Source: Lingula anatina
Lineage: Eukaryota; Brachiopoda; Lingulata; Lingulida; Lingulidae
Length of the DNA: 64,000 nt
Assembly: GCF_001039355.2 (NCBI RefSeq)
Contig: NW_019775611.1
Span: 174,451 to 238,450 of the forward strand
Direction: 5' to 3'
This document shows positions 63,232-64,000 of the stretch, in pieces (position 1 is the stretch's first letter; every line of letters begins with the position of its first letter). Both the position numbers and the translations under genes were made by a program. Below the pieces are notes generated by a model that was not told the DNA's origin, ran no database searches, and saw only the letters and a program-made list of their open reading frames with translations.

Positions 63232-64000
63232 AGGGGTTACTGAAATGGCTCCTGAAGAATGAACTTGCTGGGAACATTAAAAGAACTTAATATATTTGTC
63301 TGACAAAAAGTCATGTGGACACGAGGATAAAAGATCCTATAAGAAAGAAGGATAATGAATCCAAGCCAATTGAATACTACTGGATTCATGGAAAATAAGT
63401 TCCAATAGTATTTTCAGATCATAGTTCCTATAGGAGTCAGAGAATATATCATACAGGATCTCAAGGAAAAAAGATCAAGAGTAAAATATCCTATGGCAAT
63501 CATTGGAAAAAGCCTTCAAGATTTAGAAAATCAATCCTATGGAAGACGAGGACAAAAACAGCTTGGAAATGAACTATTCTCAACTGGTATTAAACAGAGA
63601 AATACTAGTATTACATTACAGGCATGGTATGGTGGTTGGATATAGATGGACTCATGAAATGTAAAATCAATAATATGCATTACAAGCACATGCTTGATCA
63701 TTTAACAGTGGCAACAGGGTTCATCAATTGTTGGCATTTACTGAGATGAAAACGCAGTGTTTACCAGAAATTGGAACCTGAGGATTGTCTGTGATACTAT
63801 ATACAATTTATTTTAAGGGCCCTTCAACCCCCACCCCCTTACTTCAGTGAATAGTCTGCATATATGTCACTCTAACCTAACCAAGTATGAGCTTTATTTT
63901 TTATTTTCTTTTGTGACAAGACTACTTGCAATGCTTGGTAAATGCCATCCAATTTAAAAGACAGAAAATGTAATCAGGAAATTGTTTGAGATTTCCCTTG
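63232..64000 (+). other. Probable 3' UTR and downstream DNA
   Basis: No open frame of interest. Possible ATTAAA signals at 63276-63281 and 63589-63594; no AATAAA that I can pair with a GT-rich element. The transcript may end here or beyond the window. Confidence 0.45.

Overview
This is metazoan nuclear DNA: AT-rich, with introns that have GT..AG boundaries, microsatellites of every class, a tRNA-derived SINE and many short palindromic DNA transposons (MITEs). Neither end is a contig feature, and there are two assembly gaps (2368-2377 and 47432-47941). The intron and repeat texture (TAGGCCTA and TACTAGTA words, dense MITEs, TA/CT/CA tracts) suggests a marine invertebrate, perhaps an echinoderm, hemichordate or mollusc. 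I cannot name the species from sequence alone.

Left part (1-7.6 kb, minus strand): the 5' portion of a beta-1,4-galactosyltransferase gene. Coding exon 1 (7142-7535) carries the cytoplasmic tail, a type II transmembrane anchor and the stem. Exon 2 (2821-3059) starts the catalytic domain. The exons for the DVD and WGWGGEDDD parts of the enzyme are not in the window and should lie beyond base 1.

Middle (7.6-26 kb): an intergenic region and a very long putative first intron. It holds a possible NRF1-type promoter with a non-coding exon at 11.39-11.46 kb, several MITE families (three copies lie back to back at 14.93-15.55 kb) and a 669-bp hAT-like element nested in a decayed tandem array (16.85-17.79 kb).

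Right part (26.2-63.2 kb, plus strand): one large gene for a cytosolic carboxypeptidase of the CCP2/CCP3 (AGBL2/AGBL3) branch of M14 peptidases, the tubulin deglutamylases. I could place about 25 exons by reading frame, phase and splice sites. All zinc ligands (HPGE, HGHS) and the catalytic Glu (MEATF) are present. One exon just after the catalytic Glu is missing and most likely lies in the 510-N gap. Two alternative N-termini (exons at 27571-28248 and 42348-42576) end in homologous WP motifs, and up to five alternative C-termini can be read. The model has a long C-terminal extension past the peptidase.

The most unusual pattern is that local tandem duplications repeatedly fall on exon-intron borders of this gene (43.7-44.1, 46.33-46.41, 46.98-47.15, 61.81-61.99 and 62.26-62.42 kb), leaving spare or decayed splice sites and partial exons. 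MITEs also sit directly against splice sites. A 248-codon intronless ORF with a 7-residue repeat lies in the 14-kb intron at 40.02-40.77 kb and is unrecognised.
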